Assembly: GCF_032027425.1 (NCBI RefSeq)
Contig: NZ_JAVSJA010000001.1
Location: forward strand, 1,736,001 to 1,800,000
Origin: Microcystis wesenbergii NRERC-220
GTDB lineage: Bacteria; Cyanobacteriota; Cyanobacteriia; Cyanobacteriales; Microcystaceae
Length of the DNA stretch: 64,000 bases
Reading direction: 5' to 3'
Each line of letters starts with the position of its first letter. Within the stretch, counting starts at the first letter, position 1. The notes beneath the pieces were generated by a model. The model had not been told where the DNA came from. It saw nothing but the letters and a program-made list of their open reading frames with translations, and did no database searches. Positions 44,824 through 54,392 of the stretch are shown here, piece by piece. A program made the translations under genes and the position numbers.

Positions 44824-45510
44824 GTGGAACTATCCCACTCTCTCCTATTTTCGATCGGTTTAGTCGCCTGTTACCTAGCTGTTCTGATTCTGATCGCTGA
44901 AAAATTAAAAAGGGTTTTCAGTACCGATGGCGAAATTACCCGCAAGGTTGTCCACATTGGCACGGGAAACGTCATCCTTTTTGCCTGGTGGTTAAATATC
45001 CCCGCTTCGGTGGGAATAAGTGCGGCCATCCTAGCGGCAGCTATCGCTATCCTATCCTATTTTTTACCCATTTTACCCAGTCTTAATAGTGTCGGTCGCC
45101 GCAGTTGGGGAACTTTTTTTTATGCTGTGAGTATCGGTGTTCTCGTGGCTTGTTTTTGGCCAATTTCTCACCCCGAATATGCGGCAATGGGTATTTTAAT
45201 TATGGCTTTGGGAGACGGATTAGCGGCCCTAGTCGGACAAAATTTTGGTCAACATCCCTACAAAATTTTCGGCAGTGGCAAAAGTCTGGAAGGTTCCCTG
45301 ACTATGTTAGCAATCAGTTTTTTAGTCAGCTTGATTATTTTATCTTTTATTAATGGCATTAATACGCCAATTGTTTTAGTATCTTTATTAACAGCGATCG
45401 GAGCTACTATTCTAGAAACTTTCTCGAAACTAGGTATAGATAATCTCACTGTACCGGTTGGTAGTGCCGCCATTGCCTATTTTCTTACCCAAATTTTCAT
45501 CTCAACCTAG
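44824..45510 (+). CDS. Phytol/polyprenol kinase family protein (VTE5-like)
   Basis: The 228-residue protein has about seven membrane spans and the family blocks ITRKVVHIGTGNVILFAWW and ALGDGLAALVGQNFGQHPYK with SGKSLEGSLTML. Members phosphorylate phytol, dolichol or farnesol with CTP. In cyanobacteria the gene is needed for tocopherol synthesis from chlorophyll-derived phytol. The start GTG 44824 is chosen because the next starts lie inside the first span. Confidence 0.85.
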   Translation: MELSHSLLFSIGLVACYLAVLILIAEKLKRVFSTDGEITRKVVHIGTGNVILFAWWLNIPASVGISAAILAAAIAILSYFLPILPSLNSVGRRSWGTFFYAVSIGVLVACFWPISHPEYAAMGILIMALGDGLAALVGQNFGQHPYKIFGSGKSLEGSLTMLAISFLVSLIILSFINGINTPIVLVSLLTAIGATILETFSKLGIDNLTVPVGSAAIAYFLTQIFIST

Positions 45511-45548
45511 GCTATCTCAACTTTCAAACTACCGAAGACCGATGATAT

Positions 45549-45584
45549 TCACTGGTAACTGATAACTGATAACTGATAACTGAA
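45549..45584. repeat. TGATAAC heptamer tract abutting a start codon
   Basis: About four copies of CTGATAA run directly into the ATG at 45585 (…CTGAAATG). They occupy the place of a ribosome binding site. Confidence 0.85.
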
Positions 45585-46457
45585 ATGACTTTTACGATCA
45601 CTCAAAACCAAAATCAATATCTTACCTATTGTCTCAAGGATGAAGAAGCTGATGCTTATCTGGAAGTGGTTCCCGCTAGGGGAGGAATCATCACCCGTTG
45701 GCAAATTTGCGGAGAAGATATTTTATATCTGGACACAGAAAGATTCAAATATCCTAACCTCAGTGTGCGAGGAGGAGTCCCGATTTTATTCCCTATCTGC
45801 GGCAACTTACCCGATAATACCTATCAACACCAAGGCCGAAACTATACCCTGAAACAACACGGATTTGCTCGTGATTTACCCTGGGAAGTCAGCAAACAAA
45901 GCACCGAAACCGCCGCTAGTTTAACCCTAGAATTAAACAGTAATGAAGCCACTCGTCAAGTCTATCCCTTTGATTTTCAATTAATCTTTACCTATCAACT
46001 GCAAGGAAACAGCCTCAAAATTCACCAAAAAGTAATTAATCTTTCCCCCGAAAAAATGCCCTTTTCTATCGGGTTCCATCCCTACTTTCAAGTCACCGAT
46101 AAAACCCGATTATCCTTTGATATTCCCTCCTCCCAATACCTCGACCAACGAACGAAAACCCTCCATTCCTACTCTGGCAACTTTGACTTTAATCTCGAAG
46201 AAATTGATGCTGCTTTTCCGCAAATTACTCGCCATCAAAGTAGTTTTAGCGATTCCTATCATCAGCGTCAAATTATCCTCAGTTACGACGATCTCTATAC
46301 GACTCTAGTTTTTTGGACCCTGAAAGACAAAAATTATATCTGTCTCGAACCTTGGAGCGCCCCCCGCAACGCCCTCAACACAGGCGAACAATTGACCTAC
46401 TTAGAACCCCAGAGTAGCCGCGAGGCGATCGTGGAAATGCGAGTCAATCAAATTTAA
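45585..46457 (+). CDS. Aldose 1-epimerase-like protein
   Basis: The 290-residue product has the galactose-mutarotase fold pattern: ARGGIITRWQICGEDILYLD, HGFARDLPWEVSK with one active-site His, FSIGFHPYFQVTDKTRLSF with the second, and the catalytic Glu near YICLEPWSAPRNALNTGEQL. It is closest in style to YeaD-type hexose-6-phosphate epimerases, but the substrate cannot be fixed. The start codon directly follows a repeat tract. Confidence 0.88.
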   Translation: MTFTITQNQNQYLTYCLKDEEADAYLEVVPARGGIITRWQICGEDILYLDTERFKYPNLSVRGGVPILFPICGNLPDNTYQHQGRNYTLKQHGFARDLPWEVSKQSTETAASLTLELNSNEATRQVYPFDFQLIFTYQLQGNSLKIHQKVINLSPEKMPFSIGFHPYFQVTDKTRLSFDIPSSQYLDQRTKTLHSYSGNFDFNLEEIDAAFPQITRHQSSFSDSYHQRQIILSYDDLYTTLVFWTLKDKNYICLEPWSAPRNALNTGEQLTYLEPQSSREAIVEMRVNQI

Positions 46458-46521
46458 ATTTCCCCTTGACTTAGCCTCGATAAGATGTTATATTGATAAA
46501 TCGTGTGCAGAACACGGAAAA

Positions 46522-46593
46522 GGGTCGCTAGCTCAGCGGTAGAGCACTCGGCTTTTAACCGATTGGTCTTGGGTTCGAATCCCAGGCGACCCA
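46522..46593 (+). tRNA. tRNA-Lys (anticodon TTT)
   Basis: A complete cloverleaf with acceptor GGGTCGC/GCGACCC, anticodon loop CTTTTAA and T-arm GGGTTCGAATCCC, discriminator A. The anticodon TTT decodes AAA/AAG lysine. CCA is not encoded. Confidence 0.96.
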
Positions 46594-46622
46594 TAAAAAC
46601 TTACTAATACAGAAAGATTGAC

Positions 46623-47225
46623 TTGTCTTCCCCTGTTTACGGATTAGCCTTGCATACCAGCAGTCCCCAACTAGGACTAGCCATCTCTAATTTCAGCGAT
46701 GATAGTCGTCAACAAACTTGGGACTTAGACAGGGATTTATCGAACCTATTCCACCCCTATCTAAAACAGTTCCTAGCCCCGCAAAAATGGGCTGATTTAG
46801 CCTTTCTAGCCACCGCTAAGGGGCCGGGTAGCTTTACCAGTACCCGCATCGGTATAGTCACCGCTAGAACCCTAGCACAACAATTACAGCTACCGATTTT
46901 TACCGTCTCCAGTTTAGCGGCCTTGGCTTGGTCACAACGGGATTTTTACCCCGTCGATACCCATCTAGCCCTAGAAATGCCCGCCACTAGGGGACAATTG
47001 TATGTGGGCATCTATCGGGGTAATCGGGTTTATTTAGCTGATAGCCTGATGACTTTGGAACAATGGCAGCAGACTTTAGAAAACTTAACTATTCCCTATC
47101 AAAGATTAGCCACACCCAGTTGTTTAGGCATAAATGCCCCCGATATCCTCGATTTAGCCTATTTGGATTGGCAAACGGGAAAACGCCCCCATTGGTCGGA
47201 GGCGCTACCATTTTACGGGATGTGA
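46623..47225 (+). CDS. tsaB: tRNA threonylcarbamoyladenosine protein TsaB
   Basis: The 200-residue product has the ASKHA-type N-terminus YGLALHTSSPQLGLAISNFS and the TsaB block LATAKGPGSFTSTRIGIVTA. TsaB, with TsaC, TsaD and TsaE, makes the t6A modification at position 37 of ANN-decoding tRNAs. It starts with TTG at 46623; no upstream ATG exists. It follows tRNA-Lys, an ANN-decoding tRNA, by 30 bases, possibly in one transcript. Confidence 0.9.
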   Translation: MSSPVYGLALHTSSPQLGLAISNFSDDSRQQTWDLDRDLSNLFHPYLKQFLAPQKWADLAFLATAKGPGSFTSTRIGIVTARTLAQQLQLPIFTVSSLAALAWSQRDFYPVDTHLALEMPATRGQLYVGIYRGNRVYLADSLMTLEQWQQTLENLTIPYQRLATPSCLGINAPDILDLAYLDWQTGKRPHWSEALPFYGM

Positions 47226-47478
47226 TTAGGGTTTGCTGAAAAAGTTTCTCGTGGGGGCAGGGTGTGGCCCCCCCAACCCCCCCGACATCGGGGGGGTGGG
47301 GTGTGGGGTGTAGGGTGTAGGGTTTTACCCATTTTCAGGGGGTCAATTACCTAATTTTCGGGGAAAAAGTACCTGAATTTTCCCCCTGATCACTCCCATG
47401 CCTGGCACTTTTGGATTTCAAAAAGGTCTCAAAGTCTTACCCAACAAGGTTTTTAGATTTATTCAGCCAACCCTAATT
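47225..47478. mobile_element. 254-bp inverted-repeat element filling the intergenic gap
   Basis: The left end ATTAGGGTTTGCTGAA and the right end TTCAGCCAACCCTAAT are inverted repeats. Inside lie a G-rich heptamer tract, a CCCCGACATCGGGG palindrome and a second inverted pair (TCAGGGGGTCAATT / AATTTTCCCCCTGA). It begins at the tsaB stop codon and ends in the stop codon of the gene at 47477. No transposase is present. Confidence 0.65.
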
Positions 47479-49132
47479 AGCAATTCCCTCTTTTTTTCAA
47501 ACTATAACCAGCTAGTCCGAGGGTTACTAATCCTAAAACTGCGCTAGGTTCTGGGACAGGTTTGACGGAATAAATCGCCACATTACGACTCACTTCATTG
47601 GCAACAATTAACAGGGGAGTACCATTAGGACTATCGGCAGCGGGAATAAATAATAATCCTTCGGGAGAGATATCGCCTAATTGCCAATCGTTGATATAAT
47701 TAGTGAACAAAGGATTACTAGGGTTGGTGATATCATAAACCATGAAACCGCCAGCCCTTTCTATTCCCACAAAACTATAGAGACGATTACCCACAGTTCC
47801 CACTGCTAAACCTTCCGGTTCCGGCCCGCGGTTATCGCTACGACTATCGAAGCTGCTAGGAGTACCATCGGAATTAAAAATACTAGCAGTTAGGGGAGTT
47901 GCCGAAAAAGCCGCTAAAATTTGTTCAAAATCATCGCCACTATCGAAGACTTGGGACAGTCCATTAGTGACATTCCAAATCGAAAAAGAACGACCACCAT
48001 AGGCAAAAAGTTGGCTATATTGACCTTGGGCGTTAAGTCCGTCGATGGTGGAAACATCTAAACGGCCGAGATTTTGGGTTAATTTCAAGTTGGCCGCATT
48101 AGGGAAAGCATTGGGGTCTAAAGTTAGAGTAGAAACTCGTCTAGCCTCATCTCTAGTATCACCTTCATTGGCAGTAATTAAATAGGTTTGTCCGGCGATG
48201 GTAACGGTGGCAATCGTATCCGGCTGATATAAGCCAAAAACCGGCCAATTATTAATTCTCACTGCTGGGGAATTAGCCGCTCCTCCAAATACTACCCCAT
48301 CTCGATCGCTAGGATCCAAACCATTACCCGGTGCGTTAAAATTTTTGGCTCCTAGGGGTACAATACTGGTGACTTGAGCTTTAACAACATCGACTACGGC
48401 AACAGCATTATTTTCCTGTAGAGACACCCATGCAGTGGTTCCATCATCGGAAACGGTGATGTATTCTGGTTCCACATCTTGGGAAACCGTTTGACCAGGG
48501 AAAATGCGGACTCCCTGATTTCTGAAAGCGTTCTCTTGACCATTAAAACCGGTAAAGGTAGCGGTGTTGACCGTGGGATTGAGAACACCAGCGCTAAGGT
48601 CAATAATACTAATAGAACCATCGGGATTGACACCGTTAGCTGCTTCCCCCTCGTTAGCGACCAAAACGCGATTACCGTCAGGAGTAAAGGTTAACATATC
48701 TGGTAAAGCACCCACAGTAACCTGACTCTGAAAGACACCATTAGTATTGAAAAATACTACACTGCCGTTATTGGTAATCGGACTAGCTTCCATGGCCACG
48801 GCCACGATACCATTTTTGATGGCAACGCTATTAACCCCTGCACCGTAGGAGCTAAGATCGATCGAGGGTAAGGTAATAGGACTATCGGGATTGCTGATAT
48901 CGGCAATATCTAGACGATTATTGGGACCGGTCACGAATAATTTGCGACTAGCGGGGTCATAAGCGGGAATTTCTGCCCCGAAGTTATTAGCAGCATTTGT
49001 ACTATTGCCAAGACTGCTCAATCGGGTGATATTTAAAGCTGAGGCCGATTCGGTAACAATATTGATACTGCCAGCAATTGACAGCAAGGTTAATAAAAAG
49101 TTCCAATGGTGACGATAGATAGGATGAATCAT
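47477..49132 (-). CDS. Choice-of-anchor I family PEP-CTERM protein
   Basis: The product of about 551 residues starts at ATG 49132 (MIHPIYRHHWNFLLTLLSIA) with a signal peptide. The body is a beta-propeller-like array with DMLTFTPDGNRVLVANEGEA, YLITANEGDTRDEARRVST and PEPEGLAVGTVGNRLYSFVG, as in choice-of-anchor I proteins related to alkaline phosphatase/mesenchyme-like proteins. It ends PVPEPSAVLGLVTLGLAG then KKRGNC, a PEP-CTERM anchor for exosortase sorting to the surface. An upstream start (49189) would extend into the gap. The ligand is unknown. Confidence 0.9.
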   Translation of the reverse strand: MIHPIYRHHWNFLLTLLSIAGSINIVTESASALNITRLSSLGNSTNAANNFGAEIPAYDPASRKLFVTGPNNRLDIADISNPDSPITLPSIDLSSYGAGVNSVAIKNGIVAVAMEASPITNNGSVVFFNTNGVFQSQVTVGALPDMLTFTPDGNRVLVANEGEAANGVNPDGSISIIDLSAGVLNPTVNTATFTGFNGQENAFRNQGVRIFPGQTVSQDVEPEYITVSDDGTTAWVSLQENNAVAVVDVVKAQVTSIVPLGAKNFNAPGNGLDPSDRDGVVFGGAANSPAVRINNWPVFGLYQPDTIATVTIAGQTYLITANEGDTRDEARRVSTLTLDPNAFPNAANLKLTQNLGRLDVSTIDGLNAQGQYSQLFAYGGRSFSIWNVTNGLSQVFDSGDDFEQILAAFSATPLTASIFNSDGTPSSFDSRSDNRGPEPEGLAVGTVGNRLYSFVGIERAGGFMVYDITNPSNPLFTNYINDWQLGDISPEGLLFIPAADSPNGTPLLIVANEVSRNVAIYSVKPVPEPSAVLGLVTLGLAGYSLKKRGNC

Positions 49133-49346
49133 ATTTTTAGCTGAAACCCTGCAAAAAAAGGCTAAACAATCGCATTTTTTCAGCCCCAAGTTAAAGGAAG
49201 ATTAAACAAGAGGGAAATTAAGGATATCTTCAAAATTTGGCCAAGAACAGTAAAAGCGATCTAGGAAAACAGCTTACTCGATCGCTTTTTAGTTGAACGG
49301 CTCATTTACCGGAGTGATAACATGGTTTAGTATAAGCTCGATCAAT

Positions 49347-50120
49347 ATGGAATCAAGACTCGTGTTATCTACTCTCCTAGCCGATTTCAAGATCATTTTT
49401 GAACGTGACCCCGCTGCCCGCAACTGGTTAGAGGTACTGTTTTGTTATCCCGGATTACAGGCTTTACTGTGCCATCGCTTCGCCCATTGGCTATATCAGA
49501 TCGGGATTCCTTTTATTCCCCGTTTAATTTCCCATCTTGCCCGTTTTCTGACTGGTATCGAAATTCACCCCGGCGCCCAAATAGGTCAGGGTGTTTTTAT
49601 CGACCATGGCATGGGAGTTGTCATCGGAGAAACCGCCATTATCGGTGATTATGCCCTCATCTATCAGGGAGTTACTTTAGGAGGGACGGGGAAAGAAAGC
49701 GGTAAACGTCATCCGACTCTAGGGGAAAATGTGGTCGTCGGCGCTGGGGCCAAGGTTTTAGGTAATATTTATCTGGGTAATAACGTTCGCGTCGGTGCTG
49801 GTTCTGTGGTCCTGCGCGATATTCCCGCTGATTGTACCGTTGTTGGTGTACCCGGTCGTTTAATCTATCGCGCCGGGACGCGGGTGGAACCTCTCGAACA
49901 CGGTGATTTACCCGACTCGGAAGCGGTGGCTATTCGCGCTTTGGTGGACCGCATTGAACAACTGGAAAAACAAGTGTACGAATTGCGGCTAGAACGGTCA
50001 AAAGAACCTGATTATCGAATTAATTGCCCAGTTTTAGCCCATTTAGAAGAAGAAGCGAGTCATAGCTGTTGTCCTGGGGCCGATCGAGATATGCGCGAGT
50101 TTCTCGAACGAGCGGTTTAA
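49347..50120 (+). CDS. cysE: Serine O-acetyltransferase CysE
   Basis: The 257-residue product starts at ATG 49347 (MESRLVLSTLLADFKIIFER). It has the left-handed beta-helix hexapeptide repeats (IHPGAQIGQGVFIDHGMGVV, then GNIYLGNNVRVGAGSVVLRD). CysE makes O-acetylserine from serine and acetyl-CoA for cysteine synthesis. The C-terminal tail is about 40 residues longer than minimal CysE and contains CC near the end. Confidence 0.93.
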   Translation: MESRLVLSTLLADFKIIFERDPAARNWLEVLFCYPGLQALLCHRFAHWLYQIGIPFIPRLISHLARFLTGIEIHPGAQIGQGVFIDHGMGVVIGETAIIGDYALIYQGVTLGGTGKESGKRHPTLGENVVVGAGAKVLGNIYLGNNVRVGAGSVVLRDIPADCTVVGVPGRLIYRAGTRVEPLEHGDLPDSEAVAIRALVDRIEQLEKQVYELRLERSKEPDYRINCPVLAHLEEEASHSCCPGADRDMREFLERAV

Positions 50121-50189
50121 CCCCGATAATCTTCTGATATGATAGAAGACTGGTTTTCTAAGTAAGTGGTTTTAATTAAATAGAAGATA

Positions 50190-50303
50190 GATTTTGCCTT
50201 CGCTCCCCCCCCTTCCCCCCTTGATAAGGGGGGTGCCGATCCCCCCTTAATCCCCCCTTAATAAGGGGGGTGTCTGACAATTTTTAACACCTACCTACTT
50301 AGT
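50190..50303. repeat. Dispersed G/C-tract repeat, copy 2
   Basis: C-runs and G-runs (CCCCCCTTGATAAGGGGGG, then CCCCCCTTAATAAGGGGGG) form hairpins. From about 50237, the sequence is the reverse complement of 6880-6943, ending TTTTTAACACCTACCTACTT. It lies between cysE and uvrA. Confidence 0.8.
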
Positions 50304-50358
50304 AGCTGAAACCCATTCGTCAAAGCTATGATTGTTTAGGACTACTTAGCACCGTCCG

Positions 50359-53232
50359 ATGGCTCAAACTGACTCAATCCGTATCCGTGGCGCCCGACAA
50401 CACAATCTCAAAAATGTTGATCTCGAATTACCCCGCAATCAGTTGATTGTTTTTACGGGAGTTTCGGGATCGGGCAAATCTTCCCTCGCTTTCGACACTA
50501 TTTTTGCCGAGGGACAGCGCCGCTATGTGGAGTCCCTCAGCGCCTATGCGCGCCAATTTTTAGGACAATTAGATAAACCCGATGTGGATGCGATCGAGGG
50601 TTTAAGTCCGGCTATTTCCATCGACCAAAAATCCACTTCCCACAATCCCCGTTCTAGTGTGGGAACTGTAACGGAAATTTACGATTACTTGCGTTTATTG
50701 TTCGGTCGTGCCGGTGAACCCCATTGTCCCCATTGCGATCGCAATATTGCCCCCCAAACCATCGATCAAATGTGCGATCGAGTGATGGAATTAGCCGATA
50801 AAACCCGATTTCAAATCTTAGCCCCAGTAATTCGCGGCAAAAAAGGCACTCATAAGCAATTAATCTCTAGTTTAGCCTCCCAAGGCTTTGCCCGGGTGCG
50901 GATTGACGGCAAGGTAGTAGAATTATCCGAGGGCATCGAGTTAGATAAAAAACATCTTCATGATATTGAAATTGTTATTGATCGCCTGATCAAAAAAGAG
51001 GGTTTACAGGAAAGATTAGTGGATTCTTTAACCACTTGTTTAAAGCATTCCGATGGTGTAGCGATTGTGGAAATTCTCGATGAGAATAACGAAGATAATC
51101 CCGAAGTTACCAAAGAAATTGTCTTTTCCGAGAAATTTGCCTGTCCCGAACACGGGGCAGTTATGGAAGAATTATCCCCCCGTTTATTCTCTTTTAATTC
51201 TCCCTATGGTGCTTGTCCCAACTGTCACGGATTGGGCAGTTTACGGAAATTTTCGGCAGATTTAGTCATTCCCGACCCGAAACAACCGGTATATTCTGCT
51301 ATTGCCCCCTGGTCAGATAAGGATAATTCCTACTATCTTTCTCTCCTCTACGGTTTAGGGCAAGCTTTAGGTTTTGAAATTCAAACCCCTTGGCAGAAAC
51401 TAACAAAAACCCAGCAAGATATCATTCTCTATGGGAGTAAAGAACCGATCTATTTTGAAGATGATTACCGTTACGATAATGGTCGCGGTTACTATCGAGA
51501 ATTTGCGGGAGTTATCAATATCTTAGATAGGAATTATCAAGAAACCACCTCGGAAGTTATTAAACAAAGACTAGAGAAATATATTGTTAACCAAACCTGC
51601 GAAGTTTGTCACGGAAAAAGATTAAAACCGGAAGCTTTATCGGTACGTTTAGGACAATATACGATCACGGATTTTACCGGAGTTCCCATTCGGGATTGTT
51701 TGCAGAGAATTAATGATTGTCATTTAACCCCAAGACAGGCATTAATTGGGGAATTAGCCCTCAAAGAAATCAAAGCGAGACTACAATTTTTAATCGATGT
51801 GGGATTAGATTATCTTACCCTCGATCGACCAGCGATGACTTTATCCGGGGGAGAATCCCAACGAATTCGATTAGCCACTCAAATCGGTTCGGGATTAACG
51901 GGAGTATTATACGTTCTCGATGAACCTAGCATCGGATTACACCAAAGAGATAATAGTAAACTGTTAGAAACCCTGCAAAGATTGCGAGATTTAGGTAATA
52001 CTTTAATTGTTGTCGAACACGATGAAGAAACGATTCGGGCAGCTGATTATTTGGTCGATATCGGTCCGAAAGCGGGGATTCATGGCGGAGAAATCATCTG
52101 TCAAGGCAGTTTTAAAAGTCTTTTAAAGTCGAAAAAATCGATAACAGGGGCCTACCTATCGGGACGCAAAGTTATTGAAACCCCCCCCCAAAGAAGGTAT
52201 GGGAATGGTAATGCTTTAGTCTTAAAAAATTGCCATCAAAATAACCTAAGAAATATTGATGTAACGATTCCTTTAGGAAAATTAGTCTCGATTACGGGAG
52301 TATCTGGTTCGGGCAAATCCACCCTAATTAATGAGTTATTATATCCAGCTTTACAACATCATTTAACCCGTTTAACTCCCTTCCCCAAAGAGTTAGATAA
52401 AGTGGAAGGATTGGACGCGGTTGATAAAGTAATTGTCATTGACCAATCACCGATAGGACGCACTCCTCGGTCAAATCCTGCCACCTATACGGGGGTTTTT
52501 GACATTATTCGCGAGATTTTCACCGAAACCATCGAAGCAAAAGCTAGAGGTTACAAAGCGGGGCAGTTTTCTTTTAATGTTAAAGGAGGACGCTGTGAAG
52601 CTTGCCTAGGCCAAGGGGTAAACGTCATCGAGATGAATTTTCTCCCCGATGTCTATGTGCAGTGTGATGTGTGTAAAGGGGCGCGTTATAATCGGGAAAC
52701 CCTACAGGTTAAGTATAAAGGTTATTCGATCGCCGATGTCTTAGATATGACGATCGAGGAAGCATTAAAAGTCTTTGAAAATGTCCCCCGGGCCACCACC
52801 AGATTACAAACTCTTGTGGATGTGGGTTTAGGATACTGTAAACTCGGTCAAAGCGCCCCCACTTTATCCGGTGGGGAAGCGCAAAGGGTGAAATTAGCAG
52901 CCGAATTATCCCGACGGGCCACGGGAAAAACCCTATATTTGATCGATGAACCGACTACGGGATTATCTTTTTATGATGTGCATCATCTCTTAGATGTGTT
53001 ACAAAGATTGGTCGATAAAGGTAATTCGATTATCGTCATCGAACACAATCTCGACGTGATTCGCTGTAGCGATTGGATTATTGATTTGGGACCGGAAGGA
53101 GGGGACAAGGGAGGAGAATTAATCGCGGTGGGAACACCGGAAACCGTGGCTAAATGTGAAAAATCCTACACCGGTCATTATCTTGCCCAAGCATTACTTC
53201 AATATCCCCCAAAAAAGCGGGATAATAAGTAA
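50359..53232 (+). CDS. uvrA: Excinuclease ABC subunit A
   Basis: The 957-residue product has two ABC ATPase modules, with Walker A TGVSGSGKSSLAF (about residue 32) and GVSGSGKSTLINELL (about 648), signatures LSGGESQR and LSGGEAQR, and zinc-finger cysteines in CEVCHGKRLKPE and CEACLGQGVNVIEMN with CDVCKGARYN. UvrA finds DNA damage and loads UvrB in nucleotide excision repair. Length is normal. The stop is followed by a short repeat tract. Confidence 0.97.
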   Translation: MAQTDSIRIRGARQHNLKNVDLELPRNQLIVFTGVSGSGKSSLAFDTIFAEGQRRYVESLSAYARQFLGQLDKPDVDAIEGLSPAISIDQKSTSHNPRSSVGTVTEIYDYLRLLFGRAGEPHCPHCDRNIAPQTIDQMCDRVMELADKTRFQILAPVIRGKKGTHKQLISSLASQGFARVRIDGKVVELSEGIELDKKHLHDIEIVIDRLIKKEGLQERLVDSLTTCLKHSDGVAIVEILDENNEDNPEVTKEIVFSEKFACPEHGAVMEELSPRLFSFNSPYGACPNCHGLGSLRKFSADLVIPDPKQPVYSAIAPWSDKDNSYYLSLLYGLGQALGFEIQTPWQKLTKTQQDIILYGSKEPIYFEDDYRYDNGRGYYREFAGVINILDRNYQETTSEVIKQRLEKYIVNQTCEVCHGKRLKPEALSVRLGQYTITDFTGVPIRDCLQRINDCHLTPRQALIGELALKEIKARLQFLIDVGLDYLTLDRPAMTLSGGESQRIRLATQIGSGLTGVLYVLDEPSIGLHQRDNSKLLETLQRLRDLGNTLIVVEHDEETIRAADYLVDIGPKAGIHGGEIICQGSFKSLLKSKKSITGAYLSGRKVIETPPQRRYGNGNALVLKNCHQNNLRNIDVTIPLGKLVSITGVSGSGKSTLINELLYPALQHHLTRLTPFPKELDKVEGLDAVDKVIVIDQSPIGRTPRSNPATYTGVFDIIREIFTETIEAKARGYKAGQFSFNVKGGRCEACLGQGVNVIEMNFLPDVYVQCDVCKGARYNRETLQVKYKGYSIADVLDMTIEEALKVFENVPRATTRLQTLVDVGLGYCKLGQSAPTLSGGEAQRVKLAAELSRRATGKTLYLIDEPTTGLSFYDVHHLLDVLQRLVDKGNSIIVIEHNLDVIRCSDWIIDLGPEGGDKGGELIAVGTPETVAKCEKSYTGHYLAQALLQYPPKKRDNK

Positions 53233-53330
53233 TGGGACAAAATTAACTTCTTGGTTAGGATAGGCAAGAGGCAACAGGCAAGAGGCAAGAGGTAGTTAGA
53301 TATGTATAATTAATTGTGTCTAGCTACTTA

Positions 53331-54107
53331 TTAGGGAAGAACACAGAGATAATAAAGCCAATGATCAAGATTAGTATTTAACTCTTGTTCGCTCTTAATT
53401 TCCTGACCGGTTTTCCAAGAATAAATTTTAATCTCTTGAAAGTAAGACCTTAACTGTCTTAATTGTTCTTTGGGGGTGGCGTAATAATTTTGGAGACGAA
53501 AATTATGGGGTTCATCCCGAATAATTGCATAGTCAGCAGTCAATAACTGTTGGTAGCTAAGAGAGGGATTACAGGCCCGCAAAATCACCCAGAGGACTAA
53601 ATTTACATAGCTACTAAAAGGATTGAAACTAATCTTTTTTTTCCAATCAAATTCTGGGATAATTCCCTGAAGATTATGACTAGAAAAACAAAAATAACCG
53701 CCAGTTTTACCGATGCGGCTAATTTCCTCTAAAACTAGAAAACGGTCAGCAGGGGAAATATAATCAATGCCATTAAAACTAAAGAGAATAAAATCAAAAT
53801 AATTATCGGCAAATTGTTCTAGATTTCTAGCATCGGCCACTTGCCAGACTAAATGGGGGAATTTTTGACGACAAGCGGCGATCATTTCCGCAGAATAATC
53901 AACACCGATATATTCTCCCACAAGAGGGGCAAAATACTTCGTAGTCCGTCCCGCACCTACCCCTAAATCAAGCATTTTCATGGTTGATAAACGCTCTTGC
54001 AGCAGGGTTAAAATTGTCTTTTCTGCTGGCTGTAGTGCGGTTAATTGGGCATAATAACCGACAATACTAGGGTCTCTATAGGTTTGCTGATTTTTATCCT
54101 TAATCAT
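53331..54107 (-). CDS. Class I SAM-dependent methyltransferase
   Basis: The 258-residue product has motif I MKMLDLGVGAGRTTKYFAPL (about residue 44), motif II end GVDYSAEMIAACRQKFPHLV and motif III FDFILFSFNGIDYISPADRF. The substrate is not indicated by the sequence or neighbours. It faces the accessory segment at 54-57 kb and is divergent from it. Confidence 0.87.
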   Translation of the reverse strand: MIKDKNQQTYRDPSIVGYYAQLTALQPAEKTILTLLQERLSTMKMLDLGVGAGRTTKYFAPLVGEYIGVDYSAEMIAACRQKFPHLVWQVADARNLEQFADNYFDFILFSFNGIDYISPADRFLVLEEISRIGKTGGYFCFSSHNLQGIIPEFDWKKKISFNPFSSYVNLVLWVILRACNPSLSYQQLLTADYAIIRDEPHNFRLQNYYATPKEQLRQLRSYFQEIKIYSWKTGQEIKSEQELNTNLDHWLYYLCVLP

Positions 54108-54157
54108 TCTTGATCGCTCTTTCCTACTGCCATCTTTAAGAAAATATTTAGACTATC

Positions 54158-54334
54158 ATAAGATGCGCTTAAATTATCAACTTGTCATCAATGGAGATTT
54201 TTAGCTCTTTTTTCCCATCTACAAGGATAGCATTTTCCAAAAGTGATAAAAGAAATGTAAAGTTATTTTATAGTAGTTGTCTTTGGTGTCTGTCTGTGTT
54301 ACAATTACCACAACCAGTCATTATTAACACTTAG
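54158..54334 (+). pseudogene. 5' fragment duplicated from the acyltransferase gene
   Basis: Bases 54158-54230 closely match 57614-57686, the leader and first codons of the acyltransferase gene. The ATG at 54191 begins MEIFSSFFPSTRIAFSKS, compared with MQIFSSFVSSTATF at 57647. The frame then diverges and stops at 54332-54334. It is a decayed partial copy, probably not functional. Confidence 0.7.
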
Positions 54335-54392
54335 ATAAAAAACTTCAAATATTATCTTAATCAATAGGAAAAAACATTTGTCTTGAGATGAT

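Noticed and set aside
50190-50300. rho-independent terminator for cysE made from the C/G-runs
   Set aside because: The same sequence occurs at 6880 away from a gene end, so it is better explained as a dispersed repeat, although it may also stop transcription.
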